Shown here: positions 1 through 9,166 of the stretch, piece after piece
Position numbering within the stretch: position 1 is the first letter of the stretch
Layout of the letters: the number at the start of each line of letters is the position of its first letter
Assembly (NCBI GenBank): GCA_026210745.1
Contig: CP110632.1
Location: 744,001 to 808,000, forward strand
Direction of reading: 5' to 3'
Source: Exobasidium rhododendri
Lineage: Eukaryota; Basidiomycota; Exobasidiomycetes; Exobasidiales; Exobasidiaceae
Length of the DNA stretch: 64,000 nt
Program-made: the position numbers and the translations under genes
Notes under the pieces: generated by a model
Told to the model about the DNA's origin: nothing
The model's input: only the letters and a program-made list of their open reading frames with translations
The model's database searches: none

Positions 1-1
1 G

Positions 2-1003
2 TGCATCGGTAGAGGTCTCCTCTTTCTTACTACCTGATTCATGCTCTTTCGGGTCTCGAAGTAGATCCAGCCCCTGAATCTGTGCTTTGTTCTCGCCTTG
101 TCCTTGATCGTCCATCACACCACCATCGCCTTCCGCCATTGCTTTGCTCGATCCCATCTTCAGCTTTACCCAACCGGTCACCGTGTTGTAGCCAGACGCA
201 TCTTTCGCCGCCTTGTCCCTTTTACGCTTCTCATCTGCTGCTTGCTTCAACTTCTCCCTCTGCTCGTCATCTGGTCGAGATGCCCACATGGGACCTTTTT
301 GATGCGGGTGCTGCTCAGTCAAAGCCTTCTTTGCGCTCTCCCGTTTGTCCTCGTCCTTCTCCGAATCGTAGCCGTCTTCACCACCATCGCTCGATGCACG
401 TCTTTTCGCTATAGAGGAGACTTCTTCTGGCTTGTTTCGCTCGCTCTGCATTGGTTCCCCTACAGCTGCGCCGGCTGCTGCAGTCGATGTGCTCTCGTTG
501 ATTCCTTGATTGTTTTCTTCATTCCTTTTGGCAACCTTCTTTGCGTAGGTGTCATTCTCCAATTCTCTACCAATCTTTGCTCCTGTCAAATTCCCTGTAG
601 GACCTTCGTCGCCCAGTGCTCTCTCAAGTGCGTCAGCAGGCGCACCTGATTGTGTTTTCCTTTGACCCCTCTCGCCGTCATCGACTGGATTTCGATTCCC
701 ATCCTTTGGCAGGGTGTTGCCTGCACTAGCACCGGCTTCATCGATGTTGGTCTCTGTGTCCTCTTCGTACTGTGCCTTCGCCTTGTATTCCGAATGCTCA
801 TGGTCGCGACCTTGGTTGTCCTGCTTGAGTGCTTTGTTGGAACTTGGATGATTCCCTGGCCCATCGATCGCACCTTGCTCTGTCTCCTTGCCATCCCCTC
901 CGTCATTCGACTGTGCTTGACCACTGCCGAAACCTAGTAGAGACGTTGCTTGATCGTAGAGACTACTCAAAGTATCGGTCGCCGACGATCCTGCTGCTGT
1001 CAT
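2..1003 (-). CDS. Uncharacterised hydrophilic protein, 3' part outside window
   Basis: The minus strand stays open for 334 codons from an ATG at 1003 to the window edge, so only the N-terminal part is visible. The product is extremely hydrophilic: it is rich in Glu, Lys, Asp, Gln and Asn, with a basic and acidic stretch around residues 215-290 and no membrane segment or signal peptide. One more ordered stretch near residues 280-300 contains GYNTVTGWVKLKMG. I do not recognise a family. The same frame is also open upstream of the ATG for about 60 codons back to a TGA near 1190, without another ATG, so the start is fairly safe unless a 5' exon exists. Several shorter frames on the plus strand here are shadows. 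It is divergent from PSO2 with a 583-bp gap. The reading frame is seen directly; any function is unknown. Confidence 0.65.
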   Translation of the reverse strand, partial: MTAAGSSATDTLSSLYDQATSLLGFGSGQAQSNDGGDGKETEQGAIDGPGNHPSSNKALKQDNQGRDHEHSEYKAKAQYEEDTETNIDEAGASAGNTLPKDGNRNPVDDGERGQRKTQSGAPADALERALGDEGPTGNLTGAKIGRELENDTYAKKVAKRNEENNQGINESTSTAAAGAAVGEPMQSERNKPEEVSSIAKRRASSDGGEDGYDSEKDEDKRESAKKALTEQHPHQKGPMWASRPDDEQREKLKQAADEKRKRDKAAKDASGYNTVTGWVKLKMGSSKAMAEGDGGVMDDQGQGENKAQIQGLDLLRDPKEHESGSKKEETSTDA

Positions 1004-1586
1004 TTTATCAGATAGAGGAGCGTCGACACTGCCCAGTGATGATGGATGGCCTGCAGTGACCCCTGAGGGAGAAGTTAACAAGCCTGCTGGGAAGCTGATC
1101 GACCACGTCCCGATGAGCGAAAACTTTTGCGTGGATCCTGGGATACAGTGCCTCTTCTTAGCTGCACAGTTACGTGTGTAACTGACTCACTTCTCTGCAA
1201 GGAATGCCTGCCCTGTGCCTTTTTTTCTCCTAGCTTTCTCTTCTAAATGCACCGCCCAGGAGCATCGATCGCGCTAGATCCGGCTAATTCGAAAGATTGA
1301 ACTTCCAGATAAAATAAAATAAAATTTGTGTAAGACGAGAACGAGGCGTCCGACCACGTTTTTGGTCTCTAGCTTTATTTTGGCTAGGCGACCGGCCCTA
1401 CTCCGAAGTATCGTACCCATACTGATCTGACATGAAGCAAGCATCTCAAGCCTAGGAAAGTGACATTTACATACGACGAGCAACTCTTGGTTGTGGCCTC
1501 AAAGTCAAGAGTGGTAGCACAGATCCACCGCGATCCTACCATCCTCGAGCTGATCACGTCCCTTCAGCTCACATGGGACTTTCAAC
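1004..1586. other. Intergenic, divergent promoter region
   Basis: This lies between the partial gene (minus strand) and PSO2 (plus strand). It holds an A/T-rich run near 1310-1325 and no convincing gene. It presumably carries both promoters. Confidence 0.5.
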
Positions 1587-3991
1587 ATGGCACCTACTAC
1601 AGTAAAGCGAGTCAAGGTGTCACACACACCCGCCACCCAGCCTAATCTACGAGACCTTTTCGCCAAGCAGAGCAGCAGTCCACCAAAGGGTCTCACTGTC
1701 ACTCCAAGGGAAGATGCAGAATTGGAGTGGGCCATACAAGCAAGTCTGAGGGAGTCACAGTCAGCTTTGCCACTACAGGATGCCCGTCAGAATTGTGTCA
1801 AGGCCGATCGGAAGCCGGAGGAACAGCGGCAGTCAAAAGCGACCTCGTCATGCCCGAAGCTGGACTCTAAAGCCTCTCGAGAAAGGGACTTGAAGAAGGA
1901 GGACAATACTAGCGCAGACAGACTTGTTTGCGCGCCACCGAAAGAAGAGGAAGAAGGACCCGATACCGGCAGCAAATTCAACGCCTTTTCTCGCCTGATG
2001 TCGTCGCACTCGGAAGCGAAGGAGTGGGCTGCTGCCGACGTAGTAGAGTCACGAAACTATGGCAATCGATCAAGACAGCGCAAGAGTGCACCATTTTACA
2101 AGATCTTGACCGGCATGCCGATCTGTGTAGACGGCTTTCGCTTTGGAGATATTCCCGGTTGCAAAGCTTACTTTCTTAGTCATTTCCATGCAGACCACTA
2201 TGGTGGCATCACCTCTACCTGGGAAGCCGGTCCCATCTACTGCAGTCAGACGACGGCAAACCTGGTCAGAACGTCGTTACATGTGCAACAGCATCTTATT
2301 TGCCCTTTGCCGTTTGACATACCTACGACTATTCCGGGGACGGGTGGTGTACAGGTGACGCTCCTGGATGCCAATCACTGCCCCGGTTCCTCCCTCTTCC
2401 TCTTCGAAGGACCACAAACTTGCCACATACTTGCTCCACCTGCTGGTTGCAAGACGCCTGCGCTGCCACCACCGACGATAACATTTCGCTACCTCCATTG
2501 TGGTGACTTCCGCGCCTCTCCTCGTCATACAAACCACAAGTTCATCAAAGGGAAGCGACTAGACATCATCTATCTCGATACGACGTATTGCAATCCAAGA
2601 TACTGTTTCCCTGCGCAGGAGATGGTGGTGAATGCTTGTGCCGAAATGGTGAGACGAGCAGCGCCAGAGCAATGCAGAACTAATTTAGTCAATATGCAAG
2701 AAGACGATTCAGACTGGAGACTCAGCCCATTGAAGGGAAAGCGACTCAAAGAGGCGATGGAAGCGGAAGATAATAAGCCCAGTGTCGATGCGATGAAGGG
2801 CTGGCTGGAAAGCGGTATCAAGAGCGAATTCCCTGTCAAGGAAGAGGAAGAAGAAGACCTAGGCGATCTGGACTTCAAGGACGAAGAGGCCGAATTCAAG
2901 GCAGACGATCAGATGGGGGAAGATATTGAAGAAGTAGAAGACGTGCGAGACTGTCAAGAGGATATGGCGCTGGTACGTGAACCATCGAGTGTGGTGATCA
3001 AGAAGGAGCCTGACGAGGAAGAAGACCACTTCCTACTGGAAGAGGATCCGCGCGCTGGTCTTTATATGCAGAGCAAAGCAGTCAAGACAGAGGAGACCGA
3101 TCAGAAGCCAAGAGAAGATGAAACGGCACAAATCTTGTCTACCGTAAAGGATGAGCAGGATGCAGGACTAACATGCCCAGAGGTACCGTTTCCGTTGCCC
3201 CAGAAGAAGAAGAAAGAGGAGGAGGAAGCCGACGAGAAACCCAGAATTAGCAGAGTACTCGTCGTCGTCGGCACATATACAATCGGCAAGGAGAAGATTG
3301 TCATTGCATGCGCCAAAGCACTTCATACAAAGGTCTACTGTGCCGATCCTCGCAAGTACAGAGTGTACGCTCAGTTGGAAGACGCCGAGCTGCACTCACT
3401 ACTTACAAGAGACCCATTGAAGGCCAACGTGCATGTGACTTCCCTTCAGACAATCAACGGAGATGCCCTCAAAGAACATACGGCCAAGATGCGATCGATG
3501 GGCATGCAGATCGACCGAGCCATCGCATTCAGACCGACCGGGTGGACTTACACACCACCTGCAGGGCATGACCTGATCAGCCCTAGCTTGGATCGTGTGA
3601 TTGCTTGGAATCAGAGTCGACTCTTCAATTGGCAGAAATTTAATGCGACAAGAGACAGCACAAAGGAGTACTCTATCTACGGTGTACCTTATTCCGAACA
3701 TTCGAGTTTCTTTGAGTTGACTGCGTTTGCGCTGTCTGTCGATTACGTGAGAATCATAGCCACGGTCAATGTCGGCAATCCAACAAGTCGAAACAAGATG
3801 GCGCGCTGGTTCGAAAAGGTGAGTGCTTACTACCCTTGGGCTCTTGTCACGAGTCGCGGGTCATGTTCTTGCGATGTAATCACTGACGATTCACCACCTC
3901 TGCCTACTTTTCCATCTACCCACAGTGGAAAGCCGAAAAGAAGAGACGCAACTACACGCCCGTCGAGCCCCGCTCCGAAGATTATTTTTAG
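1587..3991 (+). CDS. PSO2: PSO2/SNM1-type DNA cross-link repair nuclease
   Basis: Two exons, 1587-3818 and 3926-3991, give a 765-residue protein. The 107-bp intron has a GTGAGT donor and ends CCCACAG. The metallo-beta-lactamase core shows HFHADH (His199, His201, Asp203, His204), DANHCPGS (Asp261, His264) and HCGDF (Asp307). The beta-CASP part contains VVVGTYTIGKEK (around residue 557) and PYSEHSSF (His705). These are the signatures of the Snm1/Pso2 family, 5' exonucleases that process interstrand cross-links in the nucleus. The N-terminus has no visible zinc finger. Instead it carries a PIP-like box (Gln18-Phe25) and a UIM-like helix (Glu42-Glu56). A roughly 200-residue acidic, Lys/Glu-rich insertion (about 350-553) separates the two halves of the catalytic region. 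Reading through the intron would run into a CA microsatellite, so the spliced end SEDYF is preferred. Confidence 0.93.
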
Positions 3992-4069
3992 TCTCCCCTC
4001 ATTGTCATGTACACTACACAATCTCCCCCAGCATCACAAACATCAACTTCACCATCTCTTTCCTTATTT

Positions 4070-4132
<63 letters not shown>

Positions 4133-4480
4133 GCACACACACAAAGCATTGCACACACCAGAATTGCTGAATGACTATCGGGCGCATCGAGCAGCCGTCT
4201 GCATGTTTCAATCGATGAAAAGAAGAGGCAGAGATAATCCTTGAGACGAGATAAGTAGGGGAGAAGATACGAGACAGTCAAAGGAGAACTGGAAAATGAG
4301 TGTGAAACATGGAATAGGAACTACGTCAAGTAAGTCATATCATAGGTGTAAGTATACGAAGCCAGAAGCGTGTAGAAGAAGAGGAGGAAAGACGACGGAC
4401 AGGAGGTCGTGGGGAGAGGGAAAACAGTAAAAGTATAATTTGGGTTCAGATGCTGGTCGTAGTGGTGATTGGAAAAGAAT
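3992..4480. other. Intergenic between convergent PSO2 and GH128 genes
   Basis: This is the 3' flank of both genes. It contains the (CA)n microsatellite listed separately and otherwise no gene. Confidence 0.6.
4078..4131. repeat. (CA)n dinucleotide microsatellite
   Basis: An uninterrupted alternating A/C run of about 27 units, with further CA pairs separated by short interruptions up to about 4145. It lies 87 bp after the PSO2 stop, probably in its 3' UTR. Alternating purine-pyrimidine DNA of this length is length-unstable and can adopt Z-DNA. Confidence 0.97.
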
Positions 4481-5587
4481 CTACTCGAGGTCTTCCTCGT
4501 CGTCGGCTTCAGTGCCTTCTGTCTCTGCATCTCTCAACTTGCAGATCTCGTCGCAGTGGTCTTCTGCTACGTCTGCGTCGCTTGCTTCACTGTCGTCTTC
4601 GGCAGCAAGGAAGTCGTCGATGTCTTCTACAGTGGCCGCATATCCGTTGATGCTTGGTTCACTTTCATTTCGACGGATAATGTCAGCAGCTTGGTTGAGT
4701 CCGTTGGCAATGATGCGTTTGTGATGTTGGATGGCATGTCTCTTGGCACCGGGCGTGGTCCGTGCTGCTGGTGCGGGTGAAGTGTCTGCATCTCTCTTGT
4801 AGACATAGGAGTATGCCATCTTGTTCAATGATCCCGAGCTCGTGAACATTCCATTCTTGGCAGAGGCATAGCTGTCCGGTGGGTTGTTGGTCGCAAAGCA
4901 TCCGAGCCATGCGACTCGGTCAACGTATCCGACCTTGTCCATCCAAGCAGTCACCTTGTTCTTGAAATTTCGGATTTGAGCAGCGGATCCGTGGGAAGCG
5001 GCAGTCACTCCGTATTCAGTCAACCAGATGTTCTTGCCGTACTTGCTGTGGATGGTCTTGATCCATTTTTGCAAACGCTTTTGATCCTTCCATGTTCCGT
5101 AGTAGTGGACGGCCATGAAATCAACATCGCCACCATCGGCATGGATCTTCTTCATGAACGAATCCATCCACTTTGTGTTCCAGACGATCTGTGGACTGCT
5201 TACTTTGATCCCCTTCTTTCGAAGTGGGTTCAATTCCTTCATGTATTCTTTTGCGGCTTCGGTGGGTGACATGTTCGACTGTCCGGAAACGTCGGGCTCG
5301 TTGAATGCCAAGACGTACTTTGGCTCCTTCTTAGCAAAGTGGCTCTTTCTCTTCTCCCACAAGCTCTTGTATTTTGGTCCCCAGTACATGGGAATGTAGT
5401 CAACTTCGCTTGGCATCTGATCAACGGGAGCGTTCTGCCAGTGATGATACCAGCTGATTTGGCCCTTTGCAATCTTGCTGGCCCATCTGTTGTCGGCGGC
5501 CCATGCCAAGCCCTTCTTGGAGGCTTCTGCAGGTTCGGCCGAATAGAGTGCAACGGAGGCAATGGCGGCGAGGGTGAAGAATCTCAT
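4481..5587 (-). CDS. Secreted GH128-family glycoside hydrolase (Asl1-like)
   Basis: A single-exon gene of 368 residues. It begins with a signal peptide (about residues 1-22, ending PAEAS). The catalytic TIM-barrel domain follows (about 23-262), with LAFNEPD (candidate acid/base Glu97), VDFMAVHYYGTW and WLTEYG (candidate nucleophile Glu191). This pattern is that of GH128, which cleaves beta-1,3-glucan, so the likely role is remodelling of the fungal wall. The family core would end near residue 262. A roughly 105-residue tail follows, with dibasic sites KR at 264-265, 282-283 and 290-291 and RR at 305-306. It ends in a very acidic segment that contains two Cys in DHCDEIC. The tail looks like a Kex2-processed extension rather than a carbohydrate-binding module. 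The catalytic assignment rests on family motifs. Confidence 0.85.
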   Translation of the reverse strand: MRFFTLAAIASVALYSAEPAEASKKGLAWAADNRWASKIAKGQISWYHHWQNAPVDQMPSEVDYIPMYWGPKYKSLWEKRKSHFAKKEPKYVLAFNEPDVSGQSNMSPTEAAKEYMKELNPLRKKGIKVSSPQIVWNTKWMDSFMKKIHADGGDVDFMAVHYYGTWKDQKRLQKWIKTIHSKYGKNIWLTEYGVTAASHGSAAQIRNFKNKVTAWMDKVGYVDRVAWLGCFATNNPPDSYASAKNGMFTSSGSLNKMAYSYVYKRDADTSPAPAARTTPGAKRHAIQHHKRIIANGLNQAADIIRRNESEPSINGYAATVEDIDDFLAAEDDSEASDADVAEDHCDEICKLRDAETEGTEADDEEDLE

Positions 5588-7002
5588 GGCGCAGATGTGC
5601 TTCGTGGAAAGTTTGTGTAGGACGTTGGAAGGTGAGGAGAAAGTAGTGGACCAAAAGGAAAGAACAAAGTAACCGGCTTCTGTTTCTTCCTGAGAGTACT
5701 GTCAAACGTGAAGGAGAAGCGAGCTTAAATTGTGTCAAACAGTGGGTGCCGTGGTGGTGTAATGATCGGTAGCAAGAAAGATCGTGGGGCAAGATCAAAC
5801 AAGACTGTGGAGTGGTGTGTTGTCTTGAGTGAGTATCGATAGGATGATGTGGGAGAAGAATGAAGGGTCGTTACTAAAGAGTGTTGAGAGGCAGTGTTGA
5901 AGGGAAGCAGAACTCAAGAGAAAGGGAATAGCGCCAGAGAGGGGGAAGGGGAATTCGGAGTGATGTCTGGAAAAAGAGAAGGGCTGAATGGAACAACACA
6001 AAGAATCGTCTCTAGCAGACTCTAGCTTACACTTTCGGTATTGTATTCTTCTGGTCGAAACTCGCTGCAAATACAGGTCAAAGCGATTAGAAGCCAACTC
6101 TAAAGAGAGCTGTAAATTTATCTGCACAGCGTTCCCAGCCAGAAAGTGTCTCCTTTCTAGCTAGAGTTATTCCTAATTGATTCATTTCGAATTATTTACA
6201 CTTGCGAAGTCTTAATACAATAGCGCGTTGCGAGCTTCTACGTCTGTGGACGCGCCAAGAGAAAAAAAATGCAAAAGAATATGCAGATTGAGCAGGTAAC
6301 TTTCTATTGTCCTCATTATCTTCCAGAGTGATCTGATATACAAAAGGTCCCCTCCCTCGGGACACAAAGGAATGCGCGCGACAAAGAAGAATGAGAACCG
6401 AAAAGGAAGAAGAGGAGAAGAGGGGAGGGAGGAGGCATCTGATCTGTCTATTTCCTTCTACTTCGCGTTGTGTACATAGCATCTAAAATCATCGAGACAA
6501 ATGCCCTCGCTTCTGGAAAGTGGAAGTTCAATTGTGTCATGAAGAGAGGGAGCATTCCATGTCGGAAGCCACATATACATTGCGCCGAGCAGTGGCTACA
6601 AGCACATCCATTTGAAGAAGTAGGTGGCAAACAGGAACGATTCAGGGAAATCACAGAAATGATCTTGCGGGAAGGCTCGAGCGTCGGATCATCGCAGGAG
6701 GAACGCTAGTTTGTCTATTTGTTTGTACTGCGTCTTTCTGCAAGAGAGTGCTTTCTAGAAAATGCTGAGAGCTGCCGAGCGCTTTGTCTTGGGCCAGAGC
6801 ACTGTTGTCAAGTGCTGATCTTCCTGCTTTTCGTAATGCGCTGATGGGGTTAAGCCAAAAGATTGACTCTAAGTGCATTAGAAGTGAGCAAGCAAACAAT
6901 GGTATGAAACGAGGGCGTCACCATTAGTCAAAGCACAAATTAAATAAAAGAACAATGATCGGAAGTAGATTCAGCACGATTTGTACAGATGTTCATTGAG
7001 AA
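5588..7002. other. Long intergenic region, no confident gene
   Basis: About 1.4 kb between the start of the GH128 gene and the 3' end of the paraoxonase-like gene. The only protein-like stretch is an open frame at 6470-6709 (plus strand). It could be read from an acceptor-like ACATAG at about 6480 and contains HCAEQWLQAHPF. It has no partner exon that I can find and no family match. The rest shows low-complexity purine runs (6380-6440) and stops in all frames. Confidence 0.4.
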
Positions 7003-8506
7003 TCAGATTTTGCAGACGGCCAAGTAGGGTGTAAAGACGCCTGAAAAGAAGATAGGGAAAGAGGTGGGCGGAGAAGGTGTAAGCTGTCATTGCAAAGTAT
7101 TCGATCTCCTGAGGAAGATACACTCACCACCGGCGAAGAGTAGATCCCTCTCCGTGTCGTGCTCAACAAAGGTAAGGCCAGTCAGGGTAGTGCCATCATC
7201 TTCAACGACATTCTCAATATTATACTTGTGGCCATAGAAGGCATCTTTGCCCTTGTTCTTGGAGATCTTGAGCAGGACGGTAGGAGCAGTCAACTTGGCC
7301 GGATCCTTAAAGTACGCGAGCAATTGCAGGATCTTGGGGAAGCCTGCTGCCCAAATGTTGCCATCGACATCCATGCTCAGATTGTCGAGAGGGTAGTCGA
7401 TGGGGATTTCATCAAGCTGAGGTAGAGGAGAATTCATTGTTAGTGGAAGGATATGCAGTGGGAGCATAACGTGTACGTACCTTAACTAAGCTTCCATCGG
7501 CTTGAGACTCGGCAACTGTAAGGATGTTGCTTGTGGAACTTGCAATGTAAACCACTCTTGGGTTTGTGCTTGGGAATTGCGTGCCCTGATGGAAGCAGGA
7601 GAAGGAAGGGAAAAAGGAACGGACAGCAAGACATCAGCCAAGGAGGTCGATACGTCGTCACGCAACAGTGAATGCTCACTCCAGTCAGCCCGTTGGGATA
7701 CTGGAACGGGTCCAACACCTTCTTGCAACCATCTTTGTTGCAAGCGCCAACACTGGCTTTCGCAAAGAAGACGTCTAACATTTTGAGTTGACCAACTTTG
7801 ATGTAGTGATCGTTACTGAAGACAAAGGAGTCGGGACCAGTAGGAGCCAAATTGTTGGGAGTGGCAATCACAGGATCGGCAAAGGTCTTGACGTGTTGCA
7901 TCGTACTGCTGCCCAGCTTTGACTCAAAGAGCTCTATCGTAGAATTGGCGCCATACTTCATCGGTTCAGGTTGAGGTCTGTGATTGACAAGAAAGATTCT
8001 CATTGTCTCATCATCGATCAGATGCACTGAAATGGCATGCAGGTTGTATGAGCCCTTTCCGTTCGACCCGGTGAATCCTTTTGGCTTGATCTTCGTCGTT
8101 CGACTAGCCACGCTGCCGGTGCCTTTTGTGTCAAAGATGGCAACGTAGTCGTCCTCCGGTCGGTTAATGAGATCAAAGTGATCGGCATTAGGCAGCCAAG
8201 CTTGACGGCCTTTCAGAGAAGAACAAGCAAGGTAGAGTAGACCGGAAGGCTGATGGTACCACCCGTCTGTCGGAGGAGCAAGGACTTATCTTGTCAGTAA
8301 GTACTGCTCTCTAAATTCTCCCTCCCCTTCTACTACCGACCTTCGCAAGCTTCAAATTCAGTCAACTTCTCGCAATTCGCTTGCCTCCTGATCACTACCG
8401 GTCGACCGAAGCCTAGGGTTTTATAGAGTATTGGTTGAGCAAGGAATTGATACACGACACCAACAAGAACGGCAAAAACACCATAGATGGGAAGAGCAGA
8501 CACCAT
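7003..8506 (-). CDS. Paraoxonase/arylesterase-like membrane-anchored protein
   Basis: Five exons on the minus strand: 8341-8506, 7680-8266, 7481-7585, 7128-7416 and 7003-7040. Together they give 394 residues; the phases close exactly and the stop follows VCKI. The N-terminus has one hydrophobic segment (about 5-25, GVFAVLVGVVYQFL) followed by Pro and basic residues, suggesting a signal anchor. The remainder reads like a six-bladed propeller of the serum paraoxonase/arylesterase family. It shows ANCEKLTEFEACEDGWYH at the start, HAISVHLIDD, FLVNHRPQ, PNNLAPTGPDSFVFSNDHY, DNLSMDVDGNIW and finally GGVFTPYLAVC. Asn and Asp in SNDHY and DNLSMD match the calcium ligands of that fold. Fungal members are poorly characterised and may be lactonases, so the substrate is unknown. 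It is transcribed divergently from the coiled-coil gene. Confidence 0.82.
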
Positions 8507-9166
8507 GCTGAATTCGATGAAGTGAGGGAAAGAGAAGCAAGTTGTGTGCGGGGTAACAAGTGGAAACACCGACGGCGCGCTATGCACTCAAATTAGAGCG
8601 CGTTGTCTTTTCTTCGCGTCCTCACAGAATCACACACAACACCCTCGGGCAGCTTCCAGCACCGACTCTATGTCGACTTCAAAGTAGTTGTTGGACTGTG
8701 TCACATCGTGCAGTGTTAGCCTTCTGTCAATGAGTGTACCTAAAAGAGACGTAGCGACCGCAAAGCAGATATTTTGCTATATCGCAGGTGATGTAAGCAG
8801 CCATTGGTGTCAAAAGTGAGGTTTGGGCGTAGTCTCTTCACGTGCCTTTCGAGCAGCCATCAACAAGCTCGTCGAGGGATATACCGGCTACGGTGCGAGT
8901 CGGTGTTATACAACTACCTTCATCTTCTCCAGAGAATATAGAAAAGCCCGAAATAGTCATTCTTCCGGCTTGTTTCCCTGTCATTGACTGGTATTTGTCT
9001 CAGAGAGGAGTACAGTTGATCTTCGTACCTTTGTATGCTGGCAGCAGGTTGGCAGCTTGACACTAATTCTTTCTACATTCTGCAATATTTGGCTTGACGC
9101 TCAGGTCTCACTCCGATCCTGTCCCTCTCGAACCATTCGTGTCTGATCGGCTGAGACACTTACTCC
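8507..9166. other. Divergent promoter region
   Basis: A 660-bp gap between the paraoxonase-like gene and the coiled-coil gene. I see no gene; an open stretch at 8842-9060 lacks an ATG and has no recognisable product. Confidence 0.5.

Noticed and set aside
98-937. Several plus-strand open frames of 95-183 codons
   Set aside because: They overlap a longer, uninterrupted minus-strand frame with coherent composition; the plus-strand products are Cys/Phe/Leu-rich as expected from antisense of Glu/Lys/Asn codons.
3819-4244. C-terminal extension of Pso2 by reading through to 4244
   Set aside because: It crosses a GTGAGT...CCCACAG intron and then reads the CA microsatellite as Thr-His repeats; splicing gives a natural end.
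4014-4281. Cys/Val repeat proteins on the minus strand
   Set aside because: They are translations of the CA repeat only.
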